In this document: piece after piece, positions 17,297 to 25,316 of the stretch
Layout of the letters: the number at the start of each line of letters is the position of its first letter
How positions within the stretch are numbered: position 1 is the first letter of the stretch
DNA from: Pseudomonadota bacterium
GTDB lineage: Bacteria > Pseudomonadota > Alphaproteobacteria > Rhodospirillales > Magnetospirillaceae
Assembly (NCBI GenBank): GCA_021793155.1
Contig: JAJYTF010000019.1
Span: 26,153-90,152 of the forward strand
DNA length: 64,000 bases
Reading direction: 5' to 3'
Position numbers and translations under genes: made by a program
The notes under the pieces: generated by a model
The model's database searches: none
Told to the model about the DNA's origin: nothing
Seen by the model: only the letters and a program-made list of their open reading frames with translations

Positions 17297-20017
17297 ATGA
17301 ATACGTCCATTACTATAGGCTCACATATTTGCGATAGATTTATTATAAACGCCAGGTCCACTCCATATTCCATCGCCATTTCAGATAAGAAAGGCACATT
17401 CACTTACGCCAAACTCCATAGCCTGGCTCGCTCACTTGCACATATTATTACCCACAACGTATTTCCCGGTGAACCAATAGTGATATTGGGCAGCCGTGAA
17501 ATGGAAACACCACTGGCGATGATTGCCAGCCTTATCGCAGGCGTGCCATTTGCTGTAATAGATAGCTCCTATCCCCATGACCGGATTGCGGCAATCTGTG
17601 ATCAATTGAAGGCACAGGTTGCCCTGTACTCCCCATCGCTGGATCGTATTGTCGACAGCGCCATGCTTCGGCGAAGAATGAACATACGCGAATGGATAAG
17701 AATTGATCAGACAGATCCAGCGCGACAAGGAATATTTCCAGATCCGCTCAACAACAATACTGCGTACATTATTTTCACATCCGGAAGCACTGGTCACCCC
17801 AAGGGGATCCGCACAGGACATGAGCCATTAATTCATTTCGCTCACTGGTATGAGAAGACCTTCTCTCCCGGACATGGGTCAAAATTTTCAATGCTGTCGG
17901 GCTTGAGCCACGATCCTTTGTTTAGGGACATTTTCATTCCATTGTCAACCGGCGGGGAATTACACATTCCCGATCAGAGCGATATCTTTTGCCCCGACCA
18001 CCTCTATCAATGGATGTTATCGTCGCGCATTCAATACGCCCACGTCACTCCACAGATCATAGGATTGCTTGCCACAGGCAAACGAAAATCATCATGCCTG
18101 GAGGATCTCCGTTATATATTTAGTGGAGGCGATGTACTTAGCCCAGCCACAGTCCGTAATGCGAGGGAAATAGCCCCGGCCGCAGAGCTGGTTAATTTCT
18201 ACGGCACGTCCGAAACCCCTCAAGCCATGGCCTATCAAGCCGTAAGTTCTGAACTGCAGCCCCCTTATCCACTGGGGAAGCCCATTCAAGACGTAACCAT
18301 CCACATCCTGGACGACGACCTGAAGCCCATGGCAGCCGGTACGGCGGGTGAGATTGTCATCGAAACTGAATACCTTTCTCATGGGTATCTCGATGACGCC
18401 GACAATAAGACGGAACAAAGGATGTCCTATGTGCGGCGCTTGCCTGGTGGCCAGGGCAAGCGCGCCTACCTGACGGGAGACATTGGCTACCAGGATGCAG
18501 AGGGACAAACATATTTTTGTGGGCGAAAGGATGACCAGGTAAAAATCAGAGGATACCGCGTCGATTGCGCAGATGTTGCCGCAACCCTGGAGCGTCATGG
18601 ATCAACGGAACAAGCTGTCGTCCTGCCGATGACAGGGACGGATGGCAAAAATTTCCTGATGGCCTTTGTGACTGGAAACGAGCATGTCATTCGAAACGAG
18701 GCGCCGACAATATTGCCGTCATATATGGTGCCACGAATCATTATTCATGTTGATTACTTTCCGCTGTTGCCTAACGGCAAAATCGACCGCGCAGCTCTAC
18801 GGGGTATTGGCTGTGACCGCTTGAAATGGCAGGGAAATAAAAAAGAAAATATTGAAAACCCTCTTTTACATGACATAGCGACTGCTCTGCACGCCCTTGA
18901 TTTCGAGGCTGATCGTTCATTTGTCGAATTGGGCGGCGACTCCCTGTCCTCCATACAGGTCTCGATGTTGATTGAGGATTATCTGGGGTTCCTCCCACAC
19001 AGGTGGGAGAAAATTCCATTTCAAGACATCGCCTCCATGAAGTCCGAGAAGCGACTAGAAAACAACATGTTCGGACTGATTAAAATCCAATCGACGATAT
19101 TGTTTCGGGCTATCGGCATCATGCTGGTCGTGCTTTTCCATGCCGGTGCCACAACGATATTTGGCACATCGACATTGTTTGTCGTATCCGGGATGAGTTT
19201 TTCCAGAATGTTGCTTCCCGGGATCATCAACAGGGGAGACATCAAGCCCACCATAAAATTTATCATAAAATTTGCCATGCCAGCAGGACTATACGAACTA
19301 ATTCGCGGCCTATATTTCGATAATCTATGGATACCGGAAATATTTCTATTAGGCACATTTTGGAAGAGCCCCGTGAGTCCGCATGAGTCACTTTGGTTCC
19401 TTGATGCATTGTCAGCCAGTATTTTGCTTTTATCTTTTCTTGCGTGGTGCCTATCGACGATAAGTCGCAAGTTAAATAATGTTAGCACAGAAAATCTATT
19501 TTTGTTCTCTGTATTTGCTTGTGGTATTGCAATTTTTACACTGATGGCACAAATTACAACGGGCTGGCATAATGGTGATCTTGGAGGGAGCGTCGCTCCA
19601 TTTCGTTGGTTCTGGATGGTCGCGTTCGGCGCCGCCATCGAGACGGCAGAAACCAGGATACATAAATTTCTTCTGACATGCGTTACAGCCATTATCGGCA
19701 TTTTATGGGTGGCAAGGCTCATTACAGACACTGGATTGAAAGAAAGTCTCGGAGAGTTTTTCTTCATCTCCGTCGTCATGCTGATCTGGGTTGACCACAT
19801 TCCCATCCCAAGACTTTTTCGCCGGCCGATCATGCTGTTAGCCGCGAATTCACTGTTCATATATATCGTCAATTACGCGGTGATTAATACGATCATGCCG
19901 CGGCTCGGCCTGCCAAGCTGGGCTCTTCTTCGCGTAATTGCGGCCATTGGATGCGGATTCGCCGCGGCATTTGTGTGGAACAGGATCGTCGGCGGACAGC
20001 ACGCCGGACGAGCCTGA
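17297..20017 (+). CDS. Adenylation domain - carrier protein - membrane acyltransferase fusion
   Basis: A 906-residue single protein with three parts. Residues about 10-500: an NRPS-type adenylation domain with A3 IIFTSGSTGHPKG (158-170), A5 NFYGTSETP, A7 YLTGDIG (Asp395), A8 GRKDDQVKIRGYR and A10 LPNGKIDRAA (Lys495). The stretch SGLSHDPLFRDIFIPL recalls the Lys2 (aminoadipate-activating) subtype. Residues 520-585: a carrier domain with phosphopantetheine site LGGDSLSS (Ser549). Residues 600-905: about ten hydrophobic helices, beginning FRAIGIMLVVLFHAG and LFVVSGMSFSRML as in acyltransferase-3 proteins (His615 the likely catalytic residue). It lacks condensation and thioesterase domains. Start ATG 17297 has AAGGG nine bases upstream. 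Base composition is clearly AT-richer than neighbours, suggesting transfer. A membrane transfer of an activated amino acid is inferred, by analogy to DltA-DltC-DltB. Confidence 0.85.
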   Translation: MNTSITIGSHICDRFIINARSTPYSIAISDKKGTFTYAKLHSLARSLAHIITHNVFPGEPIVILGSREMETPLAMIASLIAGVPFAVIDSSYPHDRIAAICDQLKAQVALYSPSLDRIVDSAMLRRRMNIREWIRIDQTDPARQGIFPDPLNNNTAYIIFTSGSTGHPKGIRTGHEPLIHFAHWYEKTFSPGHGSKFSMLSGLSHDPLFRDIFIPLSTGGELHIPDQSDIFCPDHLYQWMLSSRIQYAHVTPQIIGLLATGKRKSSCLEDLRYIFSGGDVLSPATVRNAREIAPAAELVNFYGTSETPQAMAYQAVSSELQPPYPLGKPIQDVTIHILDDDLKPMAAGTAGEIVIETEYLSHGYLDDADNKTEQRMSYVRRLPGGQGKRAYLTGDIGYQDAEGQTYFCGRKDDQVKIRGYRVDCADVAATLERHGSTEQAVVLPMTGTDGKNFLMAFVTGNEHVIRNEAPTILPSYMVPRIIIHVDYFPLLPNGKIDRAALRGIGCDRLKWQGNKKENIENPLLHDIATALHALDFEADRSFVELGGDSLSSIQVSMLIEDYLGFLPHRWEKIPFQDIASMKSEKRLENNMFGLIKIQSTILFRAIGIMLVVLFHAGATTIFGTSTLFVVSGMSFSRMLLPGIINRGDIKPTIKFIIKFAMPAGLYELIRGLYFDNLWIPEIFLLGTFWKSPVSPHESLWFLDALSASILLLSFLAWCLSTISRKLNNVSTENLFLFSVFACGIAIFTLMAQITTGWHNGDLGGSVAPFRWFWMVAFGAAIETAETRIHKFLLTCVTAIIGILWVARLITDTGLKESLGEFFFISVVMLIWVDHIPIPRLFRRPIMLLAANSLFIYIVNYAVINTIMPRLGLPSWALLRVIAAIGCGFAAAFVWNRIVGGQHAGRA

Positions 20018-20384
20018 AGCCGGTTCGCCGCGAGACCTCTTCGGCCAGCCGCACGATGTCGAAGCATCCGAGGTGGCGAACATTCGGCGCTTCGATGATG
20101 GCGGCCAGTGCCTCGCTTACTGAGGCCGAGTGGCCTTCGACCATCCCAGCCGCTATCACTTCCAGGCTGTTTGGATCTGGGGATGGCCGGGTCACTCAGG
20201 CGTCCGCCTCGTCGGTCCAAGCGGGCATGCGATCGGGCTCGTCGTGCAACTGGGTGATCCAGCGGCGGTCGGCAACGCCGCAGGATTGCCGGGCGGTTTC
20301 GGCGCTACCATCCGAAAACGGCGCCACAAAGCCGGATGCGCGCGCGAGTACAGGGCAACTCCCTGTTTCGAGAAGCCGGTTACC
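20018..20384. other. Intergenic, possible gene debris
   Basis: GC-rich again after the AT-rich fusion gene. A minus-strand frame at 19893-20195 (100 residues, containing VRLAEEVSRRTGFRLVRRAV) overlaps the end of the fusion gene and resembles no family I know. A short hairpin CAGGG-N5-CCCTG is at 20351-20365. No gene is called. Confidence 0.4.
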
Positions 20385-20507
20385 CTAGTGGTGAAAATCC
20401 GACGGATGGTACCGCCACCAGCCGTCGAATTTTCACCACAATTCAATTGGTTGGTGGGCCGCCTGATCCAGGCGCTTGGGGACCAAGCGTCTGGGGCGGA
20501 CCACTAG
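20385..20507. repeat. MITE-like element made of two palindromes
   Basis: The segment is bounded by CTAGTGGT (20385-20392) and its exact inverse ACCACTAG (20500-20507). Reading the TA at 20386 and 20505 as a target duplication leaves a 117-bp element, GTGGT...ACCAC. Inside are two strong hairpins: an 18-bp inverted repeat (20388-20405 with 20422-20439, one mismatch) and a compound one whose inner stem pairs 20468-20479 with 20483-20494 (11 of 12) and outer stem pairs about 20452-20463 with 20495-20506. No ORF. The TA flanks suggest mobilisation by an IS630/Tc1-type transposase (inference). Confidence 0.55.
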
Positions 20508-20567
20508 TTAGGATCTACTGCCTATAGACGATTACCGTGGCGGCGGGAGGTCGAAGACTGGCGGCAC

Positions 20568-22016
20568 TCATCCCCCCGCCCACAGATGCTGCGCCGCGTA
20601 GGCCCGCCACGGCCGCCACGCCTCGGCCCGTGCCAGGAGTTCGGCCGACGACTGGGAGCACCCCACCCTACGCGCGGCAGCACGGATGAGAGCGATATCA
20701 GCGGCGGGAAAGGCGTCCGGCTCGCGAAACTGGCGCAACGCAATGTACTGCGCCGTCCATTCCCCCACCCCCCGGATGGTGCGCAGGCGCTCCATCGCCT
20801 CGTCGAGATCGCAATAGGACTCGAACAGGTGCCGGTCGGCCATGGCGGCAGCGGCGACCGCCGACAACGCGGCGGCGCGGCTGCAGGGCATGCCTAGGGA
20901 AGCGAGGTCGGCCGTCGCCAGGGCGTCCGGCCGCGGGAAGACATGCGTGAGGTCCCCCGCGGGCTCGCGCAAGATGGCGCCATGGGCGGTAACCAGGCGG
21001 CCCGCCAGCCTGCGGGCGGCGGCGACAGAGATCTGCTGTCCCAGGACGGCGCGGATGGCCAGTTCGAAGCCGTCCCAGGCCCCCGGCAGCCGCAAGCCCG
21101 GCTGCGAAGCCACCAGTGGCGCCAGCAATGGGTCCTTGGCCAGATGGGCGCCGATGGCCAGCGGATCGGCTGCCAGATCGAATACCCGGCGCAGCCGCGC
21201 GATGATCACTGGGAGCGCGGGCAGCCTGGGGAACCGGACAGTGACACGGAGCGCGTTGCCGACGGTCGGGCGGACGACGACGGTTCCTTGCGCGCCGTCA
21301 AGGTCCACCGTGCGGGCATATGCGTCGGCGCTGACCCGTTCGACACCGGCGATGGCCCGGCGGCCGAGGAATTGGACCATCGCCGGCCAGTCGTAGGGGG
21401 GATGGTAGCCGAGCCGCAGCACAATCGCACCCTCCTCCGCCGCCGGCACCTCGAGACCATTCTCACGCCGCAGCGCGCCGGGCGGCTGGCCATAGAGCGC
21501 CTGGAAGGTTTCGTTGAACCGGCGGATGCTGCCGAAGCCCGCGGCAAAGGCCACCTCGGCCATTGGCAGTCGGGTCTCATGGATCAGCTGCTTGGCCAGC
21601 AGCACGCGCCGTGTCTGCGCCACCGCCACCGGCGAGGCGCCGAGATGCTGGCGGAACAGCCGCCGCAAATGCCGCTCGCCCACCCCCAGCCGGGCCGCGA
21701 AGACGTCGAGCGTGGCCTCGTCCAGGGCCCCCAGTTCGATCAGCCCCAGCGCCCGCGACACCGTGTTGGCCGTGCCGCGCCATGCTCCCAGGTCGGGCGC
21801 GGTCTCGGGCCGGCACCGCAGACAGGGACGGAACCCCGCCTCGTGCGCGGCCGCCGCCGAGGGAAAGAAGACGACATTCTCACGCCGGGGGGTGCGCGCC
21901 GGACAGATCGGCCGGCAATAGATGCCGGTGGTCTTGACGCCAGTGAAGAACCGGCCGTCGAACCGGGGATCGCGGAGACAGACCGCGCGATAGCAAGCAT
22001 CGTGATCGAGATCCAT
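20568..22016 (-). CDS. Ada-type N-terminal domain fused to AlkA 3-methyladenine glycosylase
   Basis: A 482-residue alkylation-repair protein with three modules. Residues 1-80: Ada zinc domain with cysteines in GIYCRPICPAR and CLRCRPE plus an N-terminal DHDACY; in Ada this domain accepts a methyl group from phosphotriesters and activates DNA binding. Residues about 90-190: AraC-type HTH (RHLRRLFRQHLGASPVAVAQ ... AEVAFAAGFGSIRRFNETF). Residues 200-480: AlkA N-terminal domain and HhH glycosylase with TIRGVGEWTAQYIALR and the catalytic Asp in FPAADIAL. Start ATG 22016 gives MDLDHDACYRAV; a longer frame to 22115 lacks homology. It diverges from ogt across a 13-bp inverted repeat, and so probably regulates both. 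Confidence 0.93.
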   Translation of the reverse strand: MDLDHDACYRAVCLRDPRFDGRFFTGVKTTGIYCRPICPARTPRRENVVFFPSAAAAHEAGFRPCLRCRPETAPDLGAWRGTANTVSRALGLIELGALDEATLDVFAARLGVGERHLRRLFRQHLGASPVAVAQTRRVLLAKQLIHETRLPMAEVAFAAGFGSIRRFNETFQALYGQPPGALRRENGLEVPAAEEGAIVLRLGYHPPYDWPAMVQFLGRRAIAGVERVSADAYARTVDLDGAQGTVVVRPTVGNALRVTVRFPRLPALPVIIARLRRVFDLAADPLAIGAHLAKDPLLAPLVASQPGLRLPGAWDGFELAIRAVLGQQISVAAARRLAGRLVTAHGAILREPAGDLTHVFPRPDALATADLASLGMPCSRAAALSAVAAAAMADRHLFESYCDLDEAMERLRTIRGVGEWTAQYIALRQFREPDAFPAADIALIRAAARRVGCSQSSAELLARAEAWRPWRAYAAQHLWAGG

Positions 22017-22051
22017 GGCCAGACAGTGGGGCCGCGGGGCCGCGCCGTCTA

Positions 22052-22097
22052 GCGGTTTTCGGACATCCTCATGGCGGCGAAAGCGTCCGAAAACCGC
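22052..22097. promoter_or_regulatory. Inverted repeat between divergent alkylation-repair genes
   Basis: GCGGTTTTCGGAC at 22052-22064 and its exact inverse GTCCGAAAACCGC at 22085-22097, 20 bp apart, lie between the start codons of the Ada/AlkA gene (22016) and ogt (22154). The two 13-bp arms are natural candidates for half-sites of the AraC/Ada-type regulator. A hairpin in the leader is the alternative. Confidence 0.5.
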
Positions 22098-22153
22098 CAG
22101 ACGGAGGTTTCCCAACAGAGCATATCCTGCGTCAGCAACGAAGGAGGATCGCT

Positions 22154-22669
22154 ATGTCCGTCACCATCTTCCGCCTGGAGCGCCTGGGGACCCCCACCGG
22201 CACCATGCTGCTGGTCACCGATGACGAGGGGTGCATCCGCGCCCTGGATTGGCAGGACTGTGAGCAGCGCATGCAGGCGCTTCTGCACCGCCACTACGGC
22301 GCCGGCGCCCTGCGCGATCGGCCCCGACCGTCGCCAGCCGGCCGGGCCCTGACCGCCTATTTCGACGGCGACTTGGCCGTCCTGGCCGGCCTGCCCACCG
22401 CCACCAACGGCGGCGTGTTCCAGCGGCTGGTGTGGGATGCCCTGCGCTGTATCCCGGCCGGAGAAACAGTCAGCTACGGCCGGCTGGCGAGCGGCATCGG
22501 CCGGCCGACGGCAGCGCGCGCGGTCGGCCTGGCCAACGGCGCCAACCCCGTCGCCATCGTCGTTCCCTGTCACCGGGTGGTGGGCGCCGACGCCAGCCTG
22601 ACCGGTTACGCCGGCGGCATCGAACGCAAACGCTGGCTGCTGGCGCATGAGGCCCGCTGGACAGGCTGA
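22154..22669 (+). CDS. ogt: Methylated-DNA--protein-cysteine methyltransferase
   Basis: Suicide repair protein that takes alkyl groups from O6-alkylguanine onto its own cysteine. The 171-residue chain has the short N-terminal domain and the catalytic ATase domain: SYGRLASGIGRPTAARAVGL (helix-turn-helix with the arginine finger), active site IVVPCHRVVG, then LTGYAGGIERKRWLL. RBS AAGGAGG lies directly upstream of ATG 22154. Divergent from the Ada/AlkA fusion, forming a compact alkylation-damage locus. Confidence 0.95.
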   Translation: MSVTIFRLERLGTPTGTMLLVTDDEGCIRALDWQDCEQRMQALLHRHYGAGALRDRPRPSPAGRALTAYFDGDLAVLAGLPTATNGGVFQRLVWDALRCIPAGETVSYGRLASGIGRPTAARAVGLANGANPVAIVVPCHRVVGADASLTGYAGGIERKRWLLAHEARWTG

Positions 22670-23045
22670 TCAGCACTTGACGGAGCCAAACGGGGGACCG
22701 GGTGGACGAATGACGTATCGCATCGCTTTCCACGGCCAGAAGACGACAGCCTGAACGATGCCGTGGAATGCGATGGCGAGACGCCGCCACGGCGACAGGC
22801 AATCAGAGGGTGGCACAGAGAGGGGGAGTCCGCCGACACGTCAATGTCGTCGGCCAGCAAGACGGCAATGAGATTGGCGGAGATCCAGGCCTTGGCGGGA
22901 TTTCGCGTTGTCGCCAAGCTGGACACGGAATTCCCAGATCTGTCGTTCCGTCGCCCCCGCCCGGCGGTGGCGTTTGATGATCCCCAGCTCTTCCAGCGTC
23001 TTCCGATGCCGGGCCACCACCTCGCGGGCGCCCCCTGTTCGACGG
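22670..23045. other. No confident gene; possible phage-like debris
   Basis: On the minus strand, a frame ending at 22841 (85 residues, with RKTLEELGIIKRHRRAGATE and RQIWEFRVQLGD) follows the coiled-coil ORF at 23046, and another frame contains ANLIAVLLADDIDVSADS. This looks like coding sequence broken by frameshifts, perhaps from a phage or plasmid gene. No family could be assigned. Confidence 0.3.
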
Positions 23046-23402
23046 TCAGCGCCGATGTTTTTCCGGCTCCGTGATGCCGCATTCGCGCGCTTCGGCATCG
23101 AAGGCCTCGCGGTACAATGGTAGGGCCCGAGTGCGGATCATGGGCTCGCCGGTGCGGCTGTCGATATACTCCACCCGCTCCACCAACCGGTGGGCGGCCT
23201 TGTTGGGACAAGCTTCGCTTTCAGCGATCAGCGCGGCAATCTGCGCCGTCAGGCCGGCAATATGGCAGGAATCGAGGTCGGCTTCAAAGCGGAGTTCATC
23301 GAGCTCGCGACGCAGCTCGGTGATCTGGCGGCGAAGATCCTCGACGTCCATTTCGTCCATCAGGCTGGCCTGATCTTCGGTTGGAACTTTGGGAGTGCTC
23401 AT
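23046..23402 (-). CDS. Hypothetical coiled-coil protein
   Basis: A 118-residue ORF with a strongly helical N-terminal half (DVEDLRRQITELRRELDELR) followed by HRLVERVEYIDSRTGEPMIR, a beta-hairpin-like segment, and a charged tail. Start ATG 23402; no convincing ribosome-binding site. Coding-like composition and the coiled coil argue that it is real, but no family is recognised. It is surrounded by decayed accessory sequence. Confidence 0.45.
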   Translation of the reverse strand: MSTPKVPTEDQASLMDEMDVEDLRRQITELRRELDELRFEADLDSCHIAGLTAQIAALIAESEACPNKAAHRLVERVEYIDSRTGEPMIRTRALPLYREAFDAEARECGITEPEKHRR

Positions 23403-23657
23403 GTGTCTGATCCAGTTCTTGGTAGCGGAGGGCCAAGCGAGCCGCGATATGAAGTATCCCCAACTTCACAGCCGAATGTCGACTGCTGTCAGCAAAAAAG
23501 CAAAGGGAGGTCAGCTCGCATCCGGACAGGTCACTTCCTGAACATTTTCCCGGAAAGGGACCAGTTCCGGGTGCCGGTTGACACGCCTTGCGGCAACGGT
23601 GCGGCAATCGTACATCAACAGGAGGGACGCCCAGTCTCCGGAAGGAGACGTAGCACC

Positions 23658-23956
23658 TCAGCCTTCAGAGGCGGCGCGGACCACCACATCCCAGACGAGG
23701 ATGAGGTCGACGCTCCAATATCCGTGGATCAAGCGATTGCGGAAGGCGATGATCCGAGCCCAGGGAATCGCCGGATTTTCGCGGATTGTCGGCGAAAGCC
23801 GGTTGGCCGCCTCGCCGATAACCTCGAAATTACGGATCACGGCGTCCTGGATCAGCCGCTGGGCCAGAAATACAAGCGTAGCCTGATTGCCCCGTGACGG
23901 GCGGCGATCTCACTGATCGCTTGGCGCCGGATCCCAATCTGATCGAGAAGAGCCAT
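23658..23956 (-). pseudogene. MntA-HepT toxin-antitoxin remnant joined by an internal deletion
   Basis: From ATG 23956 the first 28 residues read as the start of an MNT-domain antitoxin (ALLDQIGIRRQAISEIAARH, then GAIRLRL), where a GSxxxG nucleotidyltransferase motif would follow in the family. Instead the frame ends within a few codons. In a shifted frame the sequence continues as the middle of a HEPN-family HepT toxin: LIQDAVIRNFEVIGEAANRL, then RNRLIHGYWSVDLILVWDVV, containing the R-x4-H RNase motif. So the MNT catalytic part and the N terminus of HepT have been lost together and the ends joined near 23870. The C terminus of HepT is also short. Both halves are likely inactive. Confidence 0.65.
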
Positions 23957-24095
23957 AACGTCCGTCCGTTGAGAATGAGCCTACCGCCACCTGCGAATTG
24001 TATCTTGGAACTTGGCGCCAGGTCCATCTCACGCGATCGGGTTCCACAGATAGCCACCTTGAGCAGCGGAATTTCATCCGGCATTCAGACCACAC

Positions 24096-24287
24096 TTAAC
24101 GAATCAGAGTTTGCGCGCCCGAACGGGCGCACAGGCTCGGTTGAACGAACGCGTCTGACTGAGCGTTCTCGGAGAGGTTGGCCGCCAGCATCTCCCCGAC
24201 ATCCCGCAGCCCGCCGCTGAAATGTCCCTCCGCCAGATCGGCGGCGATCAGCTTGCCAAGCTGGGGCAGGGCGGAGGACGGCAACAT
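24096..24287 (-). CDS. Small hypothetical protein
   Basis: A 63-residue ORF whose ATG (24287) follows GGGAG at good spacing. The N-terminal half, LPQLGKLIAADLAEGHFSGG, is helical. It lies between the MntA-HepT relic and higBA, on the opposite strand to higBA. No known family; a real short gene or a remnant are equally possible. Confidence 0.35.
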   Translation of the reverse strand: MLPSSALPQLGKLIAADLAEGHFSGGLRDVGEMLAANLSENAQSDAFVQPSLCARSGAQTLIR

Positions 24288-24446
24288 GGGGGACTCCCGA
24301 CAAGCGAGATCGAAACGGCGCGCATGGTAGCCGCCGGGCGGGAGAATTCATAGAACTAGTGGGCCGGAGCAGATAGAGACGCTGGTGATCGCGGCGCTGC
24401 AACAAGCGAACCAGCCGCCTTCGTTCGCGCATCGCGCACTTCCGTC

Positions 24447-24475
24447 TTGTTCCCGATTTGGGAACAGGCTATCCT
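24447..24475 (+). promoter_or_regulatory. higBA promoter with palindromic operator
   Basis: The palindrome TGTTCCC-GATTT-GGGAACA (24448-24466; perfect 7-bp arms) overlaps a candidate promoter, TTGTTC (24447-24452), 17-bp spacer, TATCCT (24470-24475). The higB ATG at 24482 is only seven bases beyond the -10, so the transcript may be nearly leaderless. Binding of HigA here would block RNA polymerase, the usual autoregulation of these modules. Confidence 0.6.
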
Positions 24476-24481
24476 GATGCC

Positions 24482-24778
24482 ATGCAGGTGATCGCCCTCC
24501 GCACCCTAAGGCAATTCTGGGAACGCCATTTCCAGGCCGAAACGCCGATCAAGGTTTGGTACGCCATCGCTTCCAAGGCGGATTGGGCTTCGACGGCCGA
24601 TGTCAAAAGGCAGTTTGGTGCGGGGGTCGATTTCGTCGGCGATAATCGGCTGATATTCGACTTGGGCGGCAACAAGTACCGGTTGGTCGTCCATGTTTCC
24701 TATGCCAACAAGCGGGTCTTGGTGAAATTCATCGGAACCCATGCCGAATACGACAAGATCAATGCGGAGATCGTGTGA
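24482..24778 (+). CDS. higB: HigB-type mRNA interferase toxin
   Basis: A 98-residue RelE-fold toxin of the HigB_toxin subgroup that cleaves mRNA on the ribosome when free of antitoxin. Matching segments: VIALRTLRQFWERH, IKVWYAIASKADWASTADVK, GNKYRLVVHVSYANKRVLVK and FIGTHAEYDKI, which includes the conserved C-terminal His and Tyr. Toxin-first order is typical of hig. Start ATG 24482 fits the family; a GTG eight codons earlier lies within the operator. Stop and the higA start overlap (TGATG). Confidence 0.93.
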   Translation: MQVIALRTLRQFWERHFQAETPIKVWYAIASKADWASTADVKRQFGAGVDFVGDNRLIFDLGGNKYRLVVHVSYANKRVLVKFIGTHAEYDKINAEIV

Positions 24779-25146
24779 TGCAGATCCGTCCTCTTCATTC
24801 CGAGACCGATTACGACGCGGCGCTCAAACAGATTGAACAGTATTTCGTGACGGAACCGGCACCTGGGACGCCCGAGGCCGATAGCTTCGATCTTCTTGCC
24901 TTGGTCATTGCGGATTATGAGGCGAAGCATTGGCCGATCGATCCGCCGGACGCCATCGAGGCAATCAAGTTCCGGATGGAACAGAAGGGCTATAGCCAAA
25001 AAGACTTGGCCGCGTTGCTTGGGTCGCGGTCGCGGGCATCGGAAATTCTTTCGCGGAAGCGCCCTCTGACCATGGAGATGGCATGGAGGCTGAACCGCGA
25101 ATGGGGAATTCCTGCTGAAAGCCTGATCCGGCCAACGACGGCCTGA
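24778..25146 (+). CDS. higA: HigA-type antitoxin
   Basis: Partner of HigB, 122 residues. The N-terminal region (DLLALVIADYEAKHWPIDPP) is the toxin-binding part of this subgroup. The C-terminal XRE-type HTH (FRMEQKGYSQKDLAALLGSR ... SEILSRKRPLTMEMAWRLN) binds the operator. ATG 24778 overlaps the toxin stop by one base. The module lies directly left of the tRNA-Met island boundary, outside the duplicated att sequence. Confidence 0.93.
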   Translation: MQIRPLHSETDYDAALKQIEQYFVTEPAPGTPEADSFDLLALVIADYEAKHWPIDPPDAIEAIKFRMEQKGYSQKDLAALLGSRSRASEILSRKRPLTMEMAWRLNREWGIPAESLIRPTTA

Positions 25147-25154
25147 CACGCGGC

Positions 25155-25189
25155 AAAAAGGCCCGCCAACTGACCAAGTTGACGGGCCT
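25155..25189 (-). terminator. Rho-independent terminator, probably the original tRNA-Met terminator
   Basis: Read on the minus strand: a 12-bp stem (25178-25189 with 25159-25170, one G-U pair), 7-base loop, then a run of five T. It lies immediately beyond the duplicated tRNA 3' end at 25194, where a tRNA terminator would have sat before the island inserted. Confidence 0.7.
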
Positions 25190-25193
25190 GATA

Positions 25194-25238
25194 TGGTAGC
25201 GGAGGAGGGACTTGAACCCCCGACACGCGGATTATGAT
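25194..25238 (-). repeat. Left attachment site: copy of the 3' end of tRNA-Met
   Basis: 45 bp identical to 32848-32892, including the terminal CCA (TGG on the plus strand), the T arm, variable loop and the 3' side of the anticodon stem with the CAT anticodon. After 25238 the match stops, so this is not a tRNA gene but the duplicated core left by tRNA-targeted integration. Confidence 0.9.
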
Positions 25239-25316
25239 ACGGGTTAAGTCCCTTTGTTCTCAAAGTGATAGGTTTCGAATGTACCGTCCGCGTCCCCCAC
25301 AGGGATCGTGTCCTCT

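Noticed and set aside
19893..20195. 100-residue minus-strand ORF at the end of the fusion gene
   Set aside because: Some coding character (VRLAEEVSRRTGFRLV) but it overlaps a clear gene and matches no family; noted only as possible debris.
23417..23430. Third copy of the tRNA-Met end (TTGGTAGCGGAGG)
   Set aside because: Only about 13 bp match before divergence; too short to call an attachment site, and it can be explained by chance in GC-rich DNA.
25194..25270. Second tRNA-Met gene
   Set aside because: Only the 3' 45 bp match; the D arm and 5' acceptor strand are absent.
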